A DNA stretch of 64,000 nucleotides from Schistosoma haematobium (taxonomy: Eukaryota; Platyhelminthes; Trematoda; Strigeidida; Schistosomatidae), in assembly GCF_000699445.3 (NCBI RefSeq), contig NC_067196.1, forward strand, positions 41,011,806 to 41,075,805, read 5' to 3'. A program made the translations under genes and the position numbers. How positions within the stretch are numbered: the first letter of the stretch is position 1; each line of letters opens with the position of its first letter. Below, piece by piece: positions 1 through 11,887 of the stretch. A model generated the notes under the pieces. The model worked only from the letters and a program-made list of their open reading frames with translations, was not told the origin of the DNA and did no database searches.

Positions 1-186
1 TAGATAGCTTATTCACTTAAAAATATACGTTTCAATTCACTTATGATTTGCTACAAAACCAGTGTTGTTTTATGATTGTTTTTTTTATAGATTTTAAACA
101 CTGAAATTTGTACGAATATTCGTCAATAGTAGAACGAATAGTTTGAAAATAATTGGGCTCCAAATATTAGAGAAGTGATTATATGT

Positions 187-335
187 GGGAATTATATTTG
201 AAATAATCTCAGCGGTTGAAATTTAAATAATCCCAATGTTTCGTCTGGCAAACTTGTCTAGGTCTTTTCAAGGTAATAATCAAAACCATCAAAGAAGTAT
301 ATTACGTTCAACAATTATATCAAATCAAATTTATG
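187..335 (-). repeat. Penelope-type hammerhead terminal repeat, copy A (decayed)
   Basis: This roughly 150-bp stretch is about three-quarters identical to the reverse complement of 832-987. Read on the minus strand it has the layout of the hammerhead found in terminal repeats of Penelope-like elements: a CUGANGA-like box (here TTGAAAA, 271-265), a stem II with the loop segment ACAAGTTTG, then GACGAAAC (GAAA at 242-239) and ATTGG. The first base of the core box and its G8 are mutated, so the copy should be inactive. No ORF goes with it; the 67-codon ORF across it is chance. The family assignment rests on resemblance to known Penelope hammerheads and is an inference. Confidence 0.5.
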
Positions 336-831
336 CTGTGCTAATCCAATCGTATTTAGTCACTGACTTTAATAAACAGGATCAAGTGAGTCAGCTAAAT
401 GCGAATCGTGCGAAAAGTTCACGATTTGAAAATAAATGACCGGACGAATTGTGTATGTATAAAGTTGAGTTATTAATAGTTGAAATTAGGTGTAATATGT
501 TTTTATATGAAGAAAAATAAAATAAAAGTGCAAGTTGAAGGTTGAAAAATTGTTTCTGAATCATTGATGTGCATGTAAAAAGAGAATCACCAAATACATA
601 ACTGTATTGCTAAAACAACTCACATTAATTTCAGTCAAAATAACAACGCATGTAAAATAGCCAAGTTGGATAGAGAAAAGCTCCAACTACTTGTCAACGA
701 ATATTTGCCTTGTGGTTGCTAGTTGAATACCATCCTTTCGATTTAGGCTGTTCTTGTTTGCCCATATATACAGCGCTTTTGTTGTCAACCTTTCTTTATC
801 AGTGTTAAAACCTTTGGTCCTTTCAAGATGA

Positions 832-987
832 ATTAAGATTTGATGTGATTTGATTGTTAAACACAATATATTTCTTTGATGATTTTGATTTTGATTATTA
901 TCCTAAAGAAGTCCAAACAAGTTTGCTGGATGAAAAGTTGGAATTATTTTAAATTTCAATCGCTGAGATGATTTCAAATATAATTTT
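832..987 (+). repeat. Penelope-type hammerhead terminal repeat, copy B (decayed)
   Basis: Plus-strand partner of the copy at 187-335, giving an inverted pair with a spacer of about 500 bp. The core box reads CTAAAGA (903-909; expected CTGANGA, so G5 is lost). Stem II GTCCA pairs with TGGAT on either side of an ACAAGTTTG-like loop, and GAAA follows at 932-935, then AGTTGG. Stem II stays pairable although its sequence differs from copy A. No reverse transcriptase is seen between the two copies, so they are either two separate insertions or what is left of an element whose body is gone. Confidence 0.5.
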
Positions 988-989
988 CA

Positions 990-2896
990 TATATGATTTA
1001 TACTGAAATATTTGGCAAATAATTCCCATTTAAACAATAAAAATTAAAAACACGAAGCCTTGGTTATTTGTGTTCACATTTCCTTACGGAATTAGTACAT
1101 TAACAAAATTTCTCATGTATATACGATTGTACAGCTTCATAATAATAATCGTTGAAAAGAGATCTCTTCACTGAACTTCGTGTATTTAATTTTTAATAAA
1201 ATGTTTATCCCTAATATTGATAATGGTGACTTAATAATGGACATAGACAAATGCAATAAGCATATAGAAATAATTAACATTTTTGCTGTACGTTAAATGG
1301 AGCAATTTATTAAATTTAAGAATTGTATTCTTCAAACTTCAAAATATCAACCACTTACTGAAATGATCTGTTTGATTTGAAGAATGATTCAATATACTAA
1401 ACACTGTCAAACTTATCTTGGATGTTGAATATTAACATTCAAAGTTCCAAAATACAATTATGTAGTTGATTGACGGTATGATGGTTATAGTTTTAAAAAA
1501 ATCCTTTTCTCCATGCTTGAAGTGATTGTATGAATAAGATTTCAGTTTATCTGTTTGAAAAATAATTTTAACTTTGGTTAATTCATTTCTGATTAGTTTC
1601 TTTAAGGTCAAAACTTTAAATGGAAAACATAACAAGGTAGAATAATCGTTGACAGGTTTATTGCTTAGTTGGAAAATGATACATTTGTGCGAGTAAGGCT
1701 TAAACAATTAACTAATAAGATTATACCATATAATCTGAATAATGAAAAAGGATATATGAATAAGTATCTAATTTTATTTGTCAATTTCATGTAGGGGTAA
1801 AGTTAAACAAAATATTTGACAGATTTTCGGTTATAAGTAGTAGATGAATTTGAAAATCACACGTAATGAAAATATACCACATCAATTGTTTAAAAGGAAA
1901 TATGAGAGAAAAGCTATATTTATTCCTTTAAACCTAAAAGTGATCAACCAAGTATAGACATTTGTATTTCAAGGTTGATAATATCACCATTTAAACAATC
2001 AGGTTTCAAAACATGAATCCTTAATAACCGATACGTTTAGTTATTTATAGCATAGTATACCCTAATTATCATGTCGACTGAATCTTGTATTTGTATGTCT
2101 GGTCAAAGCATTCATCTTATTGTCTTTTGTTTCTAGTGGTAAAAGGCTTTTATTATAATAAAATGTATTATGTGAATATAGTATTAGTCAAAATTTCGGA
2201 GAAAATTACAGGTGGTATGAATAAAACGCAAACCACTTACAAAACGGTAGTTGAGAATCTATAAAAGATATACCAATAACTATGCATTCAAAACTAATTC
2301 CTAATGAAAATAGTATAATGATTGCCATTTGGAAACAAAGAGTGGTTCTTAACTGCAAGTTATTTTACTTCTATTTCGTAACTAAAAATGCATCATTATA
2401 AGTATAAATAATTTAACTGGACAGTCTATTAACGGTGTATACAATCATCATTCATTACTACCAAATTTAGGTATAAATATTTTACTCAAATTTATGATGA
2501 ATAGTGATGAAATGATTAATCGAAACAAATAAATGCAAATGAATTTTCACTGAAATGAATATAACAGGTAACGAATCAACATTTCAAAAGTTTTTTGACT
2601 ATTTTCATACAATACCTCATAGTGAACATCCTTGTCAACGATAATTTGATGTCTGATATGTATGAAAGTTTTAATTAACAAAAAGGATTATTCGTCGAAC
2701 TAAATATGTGGCTCATTTCTTGAGTAATATTCAAACACCAGTGTTTGTGTTTAATATTCTGGTAGTTCAACTGATGAATAACGTTTTTAATTTGTTTTTA
2801 TTGTTTGTATAAAGATGATGTGTTTGGATAGAAAAATTACTTCTCATCTGTATTTATTACTCTTACCAGGCTGATTGTAAGTCTTAAAACAATCTC

Positions 2897-2898
<2 letters not shown>
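990..2898. other. AT-rich non-coding stretch
   Basis: No recognisable gene, RNA or mobile element. The only ORFs are short, AT-driven and without domain-like composition (for example the 91-codon one at 1432-1707 minus). Confidence 0.6.

Positions 2899-2938
<40 letters not shown>
2899..2938. repeat. (TA)n microsatellite
   Basis: About 19-20 uninterrupted TA units, ending directly at the GC-richer block that starts near 2940. Confidence 0.95.
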
Positions 2939-2939
<1 letters not shown>

Positions 2940-3590
2940 GTTCTGTGAAATTTCAGGGAACGAAGATTTGGATAGGGTAAACATTTGTTGTCACTGCTTG
3001 GGGAAAAAAATGAGAGTGGGTAGTTCTGAGAACGCCGTGGATTGGCCGGAAGACGATTCATTTCTTGTAGCGTGGCCAGAATAGAAGACGTCGAATGGTC
3101 TGGCAACATAACGTTGGTTTCAGCAGTCGCTATCGACGGAGAGGAGAGGTGGAACGTCCTAAGTACCGGGTAGACAGCGGATTTAGATGGCTCAGTACAT
3201 CAACAGATCTACGGAGGTCAGCGCGTCAGTAGGCTAGATATTTCGACAGGGAAATAGACACAACTGTGAGAGAGACAGGGATACAGCGAGCGAAACGATG
3301 GCTAGTGCGAATTGATAAAGAGGGTACAAATGTGATGTGTGCTTATTGTATATATAGCATGTACCAAGATTTTGAAATAGAATTCTTACTAAACGAAGAC
3401 GAAAATGAGAGGAGAAAGAAAAACAAAAAGATTCCGAGTAACAACAAGAATAAGTGTACAATTGGGTTTGTAAAAGACTATTCATGAAAGTTGTACAAAT
3501 GATGTATTCAATGTATTGTTTTCGTATTTCACGAATGCAGTGTGTGATATCGCTTAATAAATAATTTGATTTGTTTGAACCAAGTCATCG
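2940..3590 (+). mobile_element. Candidate solo LTR or other retroelement piece
   Basis: The block is much richer in G and C than its surroundings and has sharp edges: a TA microsatellite on the left and plain AT-rich DNA on the right. It holds a TATA-like TATATATAGC (about 3350-3360) and an AATAAATAAT polyadenylation-like signal near 3557-3566, the order expected of an LTR (promoter, then poly-A signal). Two overlapping ORFs on opposite strands (3234-3485 minus and 3266-3487 plus) have no recognisable domains. I cannot define TG...CA ends or a target-site duplication, and there is no second copy in the window, so the LTR reading is inference. Confidence 0.35.
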
Positions 3591-4113
3591 TTCACTAAAA
3601 CATGCTAAAAAGATCTCTTAGAATTATATACTGGATATGGATTTCATCATACATGAAAAAATATATAACCATGAATTAAACAAAACTAATCAAGTGAATA
3701 ATAATAATAAATTAAAGTTAGTACCGTCCATTAAATAGAACTAGAGTGAAAATTTCAATAATATTAAATAGCAAAACAAAAATGCTCAAATAACCGTAAT
3801 TGAATTCAGAGACATTTATTCATGAAGTACAGCTCATTTGTTATTTTCTTTAAAAAAAAAAAAGATAATCAACCAATAAAATTCAAGACGAAAAAGTCAA
3901 ATTTCAAACTGACTCACTATTTACAGTTTTGATTTAATTTTGTTCCATAAGACCATATCATTGAACTATGAACTATACATGATTATTTCTTATAGAATTT
4001 TTATGCTTTCTAATTAAAAAAAATAAAATAGTTTCTAATATTTACAAAATAAAAAAACAAACTTTTATTTTAAAAAAATTTGTGTTTCTTATTATTCATT
4101 TTCTATTATTTGA

Positions 4114-4205
4114 TGGTAGGTACATTTAGTTGACGAGTCTCAAATAGGACGAAACGTACGTCCTGAATTTGACTGCTAGTCACCATTCATCTTTACTTTT
4201 AGAAT
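4114..4205 (+). ncRNA. Sm-alpha-type hammerhead ribozyme fragment
   Basis: A 3' part of an Sm-alpha-type repeat, the schistosome tRNA-derived SINE-like family known to encode a hammerhead. Core box TTGACGA (4130-4136) differs from CUGANGA only at C3. Stem II GTCT pairs with GGAC, GAAA lies at 4151-4154, and a self-complementary CGTACG (4155-4160) ends in the GTC cleavage triplet (4160-4162). Stem I ATTTAG (4124-4129) pairs along its whole length with CTGAAT (4163-4168). The downstream text GACTGCTAGTCACCATTCATC matches the Sm-alpha tail seen at 25.27 and 62.17 kb. The tRNA-like head is missing. Confidence 0.75.
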
Positions 4206-4474
4206 TATATTATATTGAAAATAATAATTTGCAAAGTTAATCTGATCATATATAATTCTAAGGATATTGATATTGTTTTGTTAATCAATGTCAATATAAT
4301 ACTTTACTATTAAGATGAATACCTCGTTTTCTTTATAGTCTGTCAGTGAGTAGTAATAAGAAGATGATTACAAAAATACAGAAAATACGTTTAAATTGAT
4401 TCAAAAAAGAATATGATGGTTATATATAATTTAATCTTGAAATTGATATTTAGCTAATATCAGAATAGGATTTT

Positions 4475-4852
4475 GTGGATAGTACAGTAATCTTTTAATA
4501 GTTGAATTCATGAGTCGATTAAAGGTGGACCACCATGGAAAACCTGGAAGCACTGGGCGACCATTTTGTCCTAGTATGAAAATTCTCAGCAGTGTACATC
4601 CACGATTCCGCACTTGACACTCGAACCCAGGACCCTCGGTCTCGTGCATGAACACTTAACCTCTAGATCACTGGGCCGGCATAAAAGGTGTTAATGTCTG
4701 GCTTAAACCAATTCACGATATTGCGCCACCGTCCATTGTTGTCTTCTGTAACTGCCTCTACAACAGACACGGTTGAAATCTAATAGCTACGGTTTCTCAC
4801 TAGATTCCAAGGAAATACATCTTGAAGCCAGTCACTAGTGAGCATATATTTA
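4475..4852 (-). repeat. tRNA-derived hammerhead SINE-like repeat (family H), long copy
   Basis: A longer member of a dispersed family seen at least nine times in the window, here called family H. In plus-strand order it has a head (CATGAGTCGATT...GACCACCATGGAAAACC), a degenerate minus-strand hammerhead (4545-4610), a minus-strand tRNA-like part with a B-box-like sequence (reverse complement of CTCGAACCC near 4621) and a tail ending CACTAGTGAGCATA. On the minus strand the core box reads CTGAGAA (expected CTGANGA) and GACAAAA replaces GACGAAA, so it should not cleave. Stem I ACACTG/CAGTGC is largely kept. The 74-codon ORF at 4431-4655 is a shadow. Confidence 0.7.
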
Positions 4853-4859
4853 TTATTAT

Positions 4860-5118
4860 CAGAATTGGGTTTTGTGAATACTGTAATTTTTTAATAGTTG
4901 GATTATTGAGTTGATTAAAGCCAGACCATCATGGAAAAACTAGAAGCACTGTTGTAGAGGCGGTTATTCATTGAAGACAATGGTGGACGGTCATGCAATA
5001 TCAAGGATTGGTTGAAGTTAAACATTAACACCGCTGGATACCAGCTCGGAGTTCTAGAAGTTAAACGTTCATGCGTGTGACCGAAGGTCCTGGGTTCAAG
5101 TTCCGCGTGTAGTTAAAA
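4860..5118 (+). repeat. Family H repeat, rearranged head plus inverted body
   Basis: It begins with the family head (TATCAGAATTGGGTTTTGTG, then GACCATCATGGAAAAAC), breaks off at about 4950 (AGCACTG|TTGTAGAGG), and continues as the reverse complement of the family tail and tRNA-like body, reaching the B box GGGTTCAAGTTCC near 5092-5104. So head and body lie in opposite orientation, the same head-to-head geometry as in the copies at 24.0, 37.5, 49.0 and 51.2 kb. It directly follows the copy ending at 4852. Confidence 0.65.
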
Positions 5119-5124
5119 TTAACA

Positions 5125-8100
5125 TTTGTCAACAATATGATTTGGTTTTACTTTTTAAGTAGATTAAAATTTGTACTTGTAAAATTTTGATTTTCATTTA
5201 GTTATGAGTCGATTGAAGATTTTTTATTTTAATGAAAATTATTTGTTTCTATTTATAATCAACACTAAAATAAACAAATAATTGAACTCAAAAAGATTAT
5301 TCATATTAAAATTCTTTGACAGTGTTTGTCATTGTGAAAAGAAGAATGAACTTTTTGTTTTCTTCTTAAGACTAAAAACACCAAACAAACAAAAGTTTTA
5401 AAAGATGTAAAAGAACTAAAAAGTATTACACTTTTAACAACTAAATGCTTGAATGATTTGATAAAACAACAATAATTCAATGCGTTTCAAATATTCATAC
5501 TTTTAACATGAACAAAAGTAGGATAAATCTTTTAATAAACAGTACAGAAGTATTAAAGTGATAAGATTTTAATTTGAGCTCAGAACTTGAATTATAGTTC
5601 AATCTAGTGTACTACTTTCTAAACAGTCTTCTGAATTCTTTTAGAAAGTAGAAATATCGGAATAAAAAACCTAACAATATGAATAATCTATTCTTGTGCA
5701 AGTTACAGTATCAAATTTGGTTCGATTTCAAAACCATTCAGTTTAAATATCGTGTAGTTAGTTAAAGAACTGTAGTAAGTATATTTGTTGCTGATCAACT
5801 TTCATCAACTGTCGATATGATTTATTCACCGGTAAACTATATAGGGTAAGATTTTGTCTAACTACTCATCAAAATCAATTGTTTCCAAACTTTCTCGATC
5901 TATAAATGTCCATGAACAAAATTTGATGAATTTTCAACTAACGATAGCCACCTTTTATTACACAGAAATGAAATGAAATAACTTGAAACAACATCTGATG
6001 CAATATAAAAATTCTGCATTTTAGGTTACAAATAGCGTTATTCGTAATCCCCGAGAAATAAACTCAGAAAAACTAGAAACTGTTTAATATTTTACCTTAC
6101 CATAAATATAACCTAATATAGGCTTCATTATATTATTGTTCATTTTTGCATATCGCCTACCTATCTAGTTCACTCTTGAACTCAACTCAAATAAGTTTAC
6201 TTTTGTTTCTATATCCACTTCGAATACATTCAATTTTTAAAATTTAACTTATTATATTATAGAATGGAATTTTGTAATTGCTACTCTCTTTCCAGTTTCT
6301 ATGACATTTGTAATTCATTTTTGATTCAATCCCAAAATATGAACAACACTGTTTTGTATATTTATTCATTATTATTGTTATGTTCAATGAATTTATGATG
6401 GCCAACGTGCTGAAGAAGAATTCTATTATGGTTTAATATACTTTTACATTTACAATCTTCTTACGTTAATAACAATAACAATAAATGAAGTGATTGTCTG
6501 CTAAACATCAGTTCGAAAAACAAAAACACTTTATCCTTCCTTTTTAATATGCCTGAATTCGAGTAAAGTTTATTATTACAGATGTTTTTGTCTTAAATAT
6601 GAGTTGAAAAGCTTCACAAGTTCGTAACAGTTAAATGTTGATATGAAGCAAATGATCCATAAACATATTGCTTCATGTTTTCGAGGTAGTTACTGACTGA
6701 AGAATGTATATACTGCTCATAAGTACGTTATTAAATCCAGTCATTTCAGATTCAGATTCCTTCCATAAAAATGAGCCTAATGAAAATACTTTATCACTAT
6801 TCGCACATTACTCGCTTTTTAATAGCAACATATCAGCCAGGCTTAATTACTTTATATGAAAGATGAAAGTTATATAATCATTCAATGACTGAAAAATGAT
6901 AATGATTTAAATAGTTTCTTTTTTATAACAAACTGTCATATGCTTTCATAATGATTTAATACGTATACTTTTGATCGGCTATATTTAATTTCCTTTATTA
7001 AATAGGCATCGTGTTCATGATTTATGAAAGTTAAACCCGTTAGTAGTTATCTGAATATAGCAATTTAGTGGATGATCCTTTAGTGTTGAAAATTATAGGT
7101 TACAATTACTTCATATGTTATATTTATTGGGAATGTTCTGTAAACTACACTAAAATGTTTAGTTCTAGAAACAGTTGTTGTATCAATTATCTATTCCATA
7201 CGGTATTTTTATGATAAATAAACATTTATATATTAGTTATTTCCTTAAATAACTATCTTTAAAACTTATATAACTAATGTATAAAAACAATTGGCACAGT
7301 GAATGTAAGCTGTTTTTAATTTATTTTTCGGTCTAAAATCCAATGACAGAATGATTAATTCTGTAACCGTCACGAAAGTTTGTTTTGTTTTTATATTTTT
7401 TTTATTAATCAATTACCAATCAGATACAGTTTGATTAATTCCACAAAATAAATTGTCTACGATGTTTGAAAACGCAAAATAAATAACAAATTGAAATTTT
7501 AAGCTTTCAGTTATTTAGACAATATAGACATTTTAAAAATAGTTCCAGAATTAAGATTATTCTGATATAAAACAAACAAACAAACAAACGCATATGATAG
7601 GACTAAATGTTCAATATTTTCACTATGGAAAACATTTTTTGATTTAGCTGACATTGAAATTAACGTATATGGATCTAATTTGGCATGTAATACATAAAAA
7701 CCAAATAGACATAAACAAATGGTACTTATTTATTGTTTTTATGTGTAATTTTATATGTACTATATTTAGTGATACTATCATGAGTATTCTCGGAAAATGC
7801 TGTGTTATGCCTCTAATGCCCAGAGCTCATTTCTTTTCACTAGAGTATTTGTCACATTACATTTGTTTAGGCAGAAATATTTAGTCTCAGGATGAATGTT
7901 TTCAGCTGAAGTTATCATTCGTAAAAGTTCCATTCAACACACTGTACATCAGGATGGGTAAACTGTGGATGGTATTTGTTGGTAATATAAGTAAATTTAT
8001 CATATGTGTAGTGAGATAACTTCATATCGAGCGACTATCTGTAATTGATTTGTAGATAACCTGATGATTGAACGGTGTTACATGGTTTGTATTGTAGCAA

Positions 8101-8465
8101 ATGAACTTTTTGATTCCGTGTGCAACACAATAACCTATCTCAAAGGACAATATTTGACAGAACGTCGAAGTTAATTTTATTACGTTCATTAAACTTGTTT
8201 GTGTGCGAACATTTTATTTCCAGTGAATACATGGTACCTCGTTTAATTACGTTCTAAACTTTTCATATAGAATGGAGAGGATTCTTTTTCATTTAGTGGT
8301 TGTCCTATTTACGTAGAATACCGGTTTTATCCGCAAATATCAAAATGACGACGAGATCAATATCGGACTATCAGAATCTTAGAAAAAAGGAATTAATATG
8401 ACAATGCACTTTTAATGTGGAATACGCATTCAACGATGTATTTAAAAACGTAAGTATAAAAAAGC
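5125..8465. other. AT-rich non-coding stretch
   Basis: No recognisable gene or element. The longest ORF, 7654-7884 plus (76 codons), has no recognisable domain and ordinary AT-driven composition. Confidence 0.6.
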
Positions 8466-8469
8466 ACTG

Positions 8470-9480
8470 GATCTCCTTCTTAGTTTATTTCAAGCACGCT
8501 GTTTCATGTCCGGTCTAAAAAAACAATGAACTTAAAACGTCTATTGATAAATTCCACCTATATATAAGGTACATGGATAATGCCTTTATCATTTGTGACA
8601 ATAAACATGAATTGAGTCATCTTCTACAGATACTAAATAACAGCCACCATATAACAAATTTCACACTCTAAAACAAATGAAATGTTTGCTTTCTCGACGT
8701 CGAAACGACGAGACGACACGACAGAACTCTAAAAAAATCTATCTGCAGAAAACCCTTGTGGAATGGCCAACTATAAAAATTTTACAGCTGAGTCCCTATT
8801 CGCGAAAAGCGAAATTTAGTTATATCCCATACTACAGGGATAAGAATAATTTGTAGTTCCGAGGTCACAGATAACGAACTGAACTTACTAAAGAAATTGC
8901 TTATTAAAAAGAGATATCCGTTGGTATATATTGACAAGAATATAAAACTCAAGCTGCTTTAAAGCACAGTTAACCTCTGTATAAAAGAAAACACTTTACA
9001 TGAACATCGGTTTCAAAGTGGTATAACTACAGATATCCTAAATAGGAGGACTTCCGACTCTTCGAATAAAGTGCTCTTCGCAGCGACATTCCCAATACTG
9101 TTTTCCAGCCTATCACTGTTCATCAATAATTTTAAGGATAAACTGTTTCATTCGCCCAACTCTGCGAGTTTATTAATTTACCTGTTCATATGGAGCTGGG
9201 CGTAAAGTTCGTTTGTTAGGTAATTTTTCTAAAAGAATTCGTCAACTTTACCCGACTGGGTTAAAAAGAGGCGTAAATTGCTCAATAATTGAACACAGGT
9301 CATACAATCAAAACGGGATCTGCAATTAAAGTCATTTACAAGGTAAGTAGAAACCTGACAAAGGCAGCATCTTTTATCTTCCTTGCAATGCTGAAGCGCT
9401 TGCTTTAAATTTGGAAAAGCCTGAATTATATGCACAAAATAAGCTTGCATAACTTCTACCATAGTAATTAACTCTTGTAA
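8470..9480 (+). pseudogene. Penelope-like element remnant: RT C-terminal half and GIY-YIG remains
   Basis: Penelope-like retrotransposons encode a reverse transcriptase joined to a GIY-YIG endonuclease. Read with frameshifts, this stretch gives RT motif C and the thumb region: FHLYIRYMDNAFIICDN (8552 onward), then text like CFLDVETTRR, RKPLWNGQ, EVTDNELNLLKKLLI (about 8868-8910), VNLCIKEN and KDKLFHSPNSASL, and C-terminal remains resembling IREF...TGHTIK...AIKVIYKVSRNL (about 9235-9370). The catalytic YMDD is YMDN (8570-8581), so the second aspartate is lost. Several stops and shifts break the frame. The 77-codon minus ORF at 9229-9462 is a shadow. It is the same type as the 40.2-41.2 kb fragment and differs from the PLE at 17.7 kb. 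Confidence 0.75.
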
Positions 9481-9484
9481 TTAT

Positions 9485-11885
9485 CACCTTTTTTCATACA
9501 ATTCTTCTTTCACAGCCATCTTCTTCGCTTCTCTCCTCTTTTTTGTAGATTTTCTACCCTCAACTAATTTGTCCCTGTTTATATGATTCTCCTGATTATA
9601 GTTCATCTTCATTTCAACATTTTATTTTATCATGCAGAGTCTTGTCTTCATAATTTTTAAGTTTACCTAATAAAAGTACCGTTTTTATACCTTTATTTAT
9701 TTTGCCTTATAGTTACCATGTTTAGGAAAAAAATTTTATTAACACTATTATCATAATTATTATTGTCATTTTAAAAAAGAAAAGATATATTTACGGTTGC
9801 AGAGCTCTAGAAATGAACTCACAGAAAAAAATAATTAACAAGACCAAAGGTTAGTTTAACTGTCACATTCATTTCAGATTTTCCAATAATTACAGTACGG
9901 TTATATTGACATGAACTGTCAAAAAAATTCTGTTCAAGTAACGTTCTCATTTTTGAATAATTGTGTTTATTTTAGCTAGCATATTTAAAGTAAACATATT
10001 AACTGATTTACTCAAATAGTTTTTGAATATCTCTCCGAAACGACTAAAATTAATTCTAATTACTGAACAGCAAGTATACGTTTTTGTACAGAAGATATAT
10101 ACATATATCTTCACATAGTTCATTCTAGTTAGCATTCGTAAGTCAAGTCAACGATTAGCAACTGATATTCATATAGTGATATCGAATATTTAGTTTGACG
10201 TAGCTGGGTAAGATTCTCTGAAAATTTATGTAATGAAGGCCAAACAAAAATTCAAAGCAGATTAATGATTATTCGTCTTAATTCTTCATAATAAATTAAC
10301 AGCAAACTACTGTGTATTACGTCAATCAACATTGAGAGTCCCTAACATTATAGATATCTCTGAGTTTCGTATCTTTTCAGTAACGAATGCTAGTTGTTAT
10401 GGAGATTTACTTGTGAAGTAAAATAATTACCGTATTATGCTCATTCCTTTGAATAAACTTACACAGATTATAACTATTTTTCACCTCGTTGTTATTGAAA
10501 AAATAGACTGACCTCCTATGAATCAAAATAAATTACAAGTGTAGTTTAAATGTATTTACTCAAGAGTACTTAGAAAAAAAACAAAAGATTTTGTGTTTAC
10601 ACTTGAAGAGACTCAATAACTAATAGAAAAATTGCATGCATTCACTTATTCTTTTTGTTCTGTGTATACTACTTAATACTTAATTCAGAAATGTATTTAT
10701 TTTTGTCAGCATTATAATTAATTTATAAGTTTAAATTCATGTATAATTTGTCTAAGAAAGAAAGTTGTAAGTAGTTTTATGTAAAGTACTTTTACAACAA
10801 TTTTGATTTCATTTATTCTGTGAAGTCTAATGACAAATCAATACAAGTGAAATATTCTTACCAGTCAATCTATTCAGAATATAAGTATTGTATCTTGATA
10901 AAACAAATAAAATAACATTACACTGTTCACTATATTATATATATATATGAATCAATTTTCTAAAGGACATATGAGTTGCTTATTTTCACATGTTTGCTTC
11001 AATGAATAGGATACTTTGACAACTAAAAAGTATGCATTGAAGCTATTTATACACCTGATACTTGTGATCTTGCCTCGATAACAATAGACAAGATGTAATA
11101 TCTACAGTTTGTTGTAAAAAATTCTGAATACAAGTAATAGAAATCATATGTCTATAATTGGTGGTATTGTTACTCTGGTAGTAAACAAACGAAACATTTG
11201 CTTTTCTTGAAATAATACTCATTTGAACTTGAATCTGCTGCTAAACTAATAACCTGTAGTACAACGGAAGTTTGATGTCTCAAATTACAAGGACTTAACA
11301 GTTAGATAAACTTACTAGACTTATCAAAAATTATTCGAATAACACGTATTTCTTTGAGTAGATCAACGTAATGGATTAATAGCTCTAGTGAGTATCTGAC
11401 CATTTTAACTAAAACATTCAAGGATCTCTTCATCACGTAAAATATTTTGCATATTGAACATAAGAAGAACAGGATACATACAGCTAATATCGCTGTTTGA
11501 TTAAAATGTATGAAATGTCGTTTATTTATAACAATCCTTTCGAATGATTAGCTACTTTAACTCAAAGAGTAGTATTTTGGTAAAGTCGTAAACTCAGATA
11601 ATAAAGTAATATTGCAGCAACGTGAATAGGAAGTAATAAACAGTGATTAAGCTGACTACTTACCTTTGCATTTGTTTAAAATGCCTAATAAGTGGTATTT
11701 CGTCAAATAGTTAAATTTGAGAGAAAAACGAAACTGAGAATTCAGTGTTTGTATTTTGAAATCGAACAAACAAGTCATCAAATAGGAATCGTATTTTGAG
11801 TCACTTGGCAGGATTTAGTACTTTTAAATGGTTATGAAATTTGCTGCAAAATTATTTTAAAGTCTTTTAAAAATCAACTTGTCTT
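9485..11885. other. AT-rich non-coding stretch
   Basis: No recognisable gene. The pyrimidine-rich part at 9500-9560 may be 3' UTR of the preceding Penelope-like element, but this cannot be shown from one copy. Confidence 0.55.
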
Positions 11886-11887
11886 AA

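Noticed and set aside
236..439. 67-codon ORF
   Set aside because: It lies across the diverged Penelope-type repeat and shows no protein family.
7361..7380. AACCGTCACG, like the start of the schistosome spliced leader
   Set aside because: Only ten bases match and the following sequence differs; no donor or Sm site in place.
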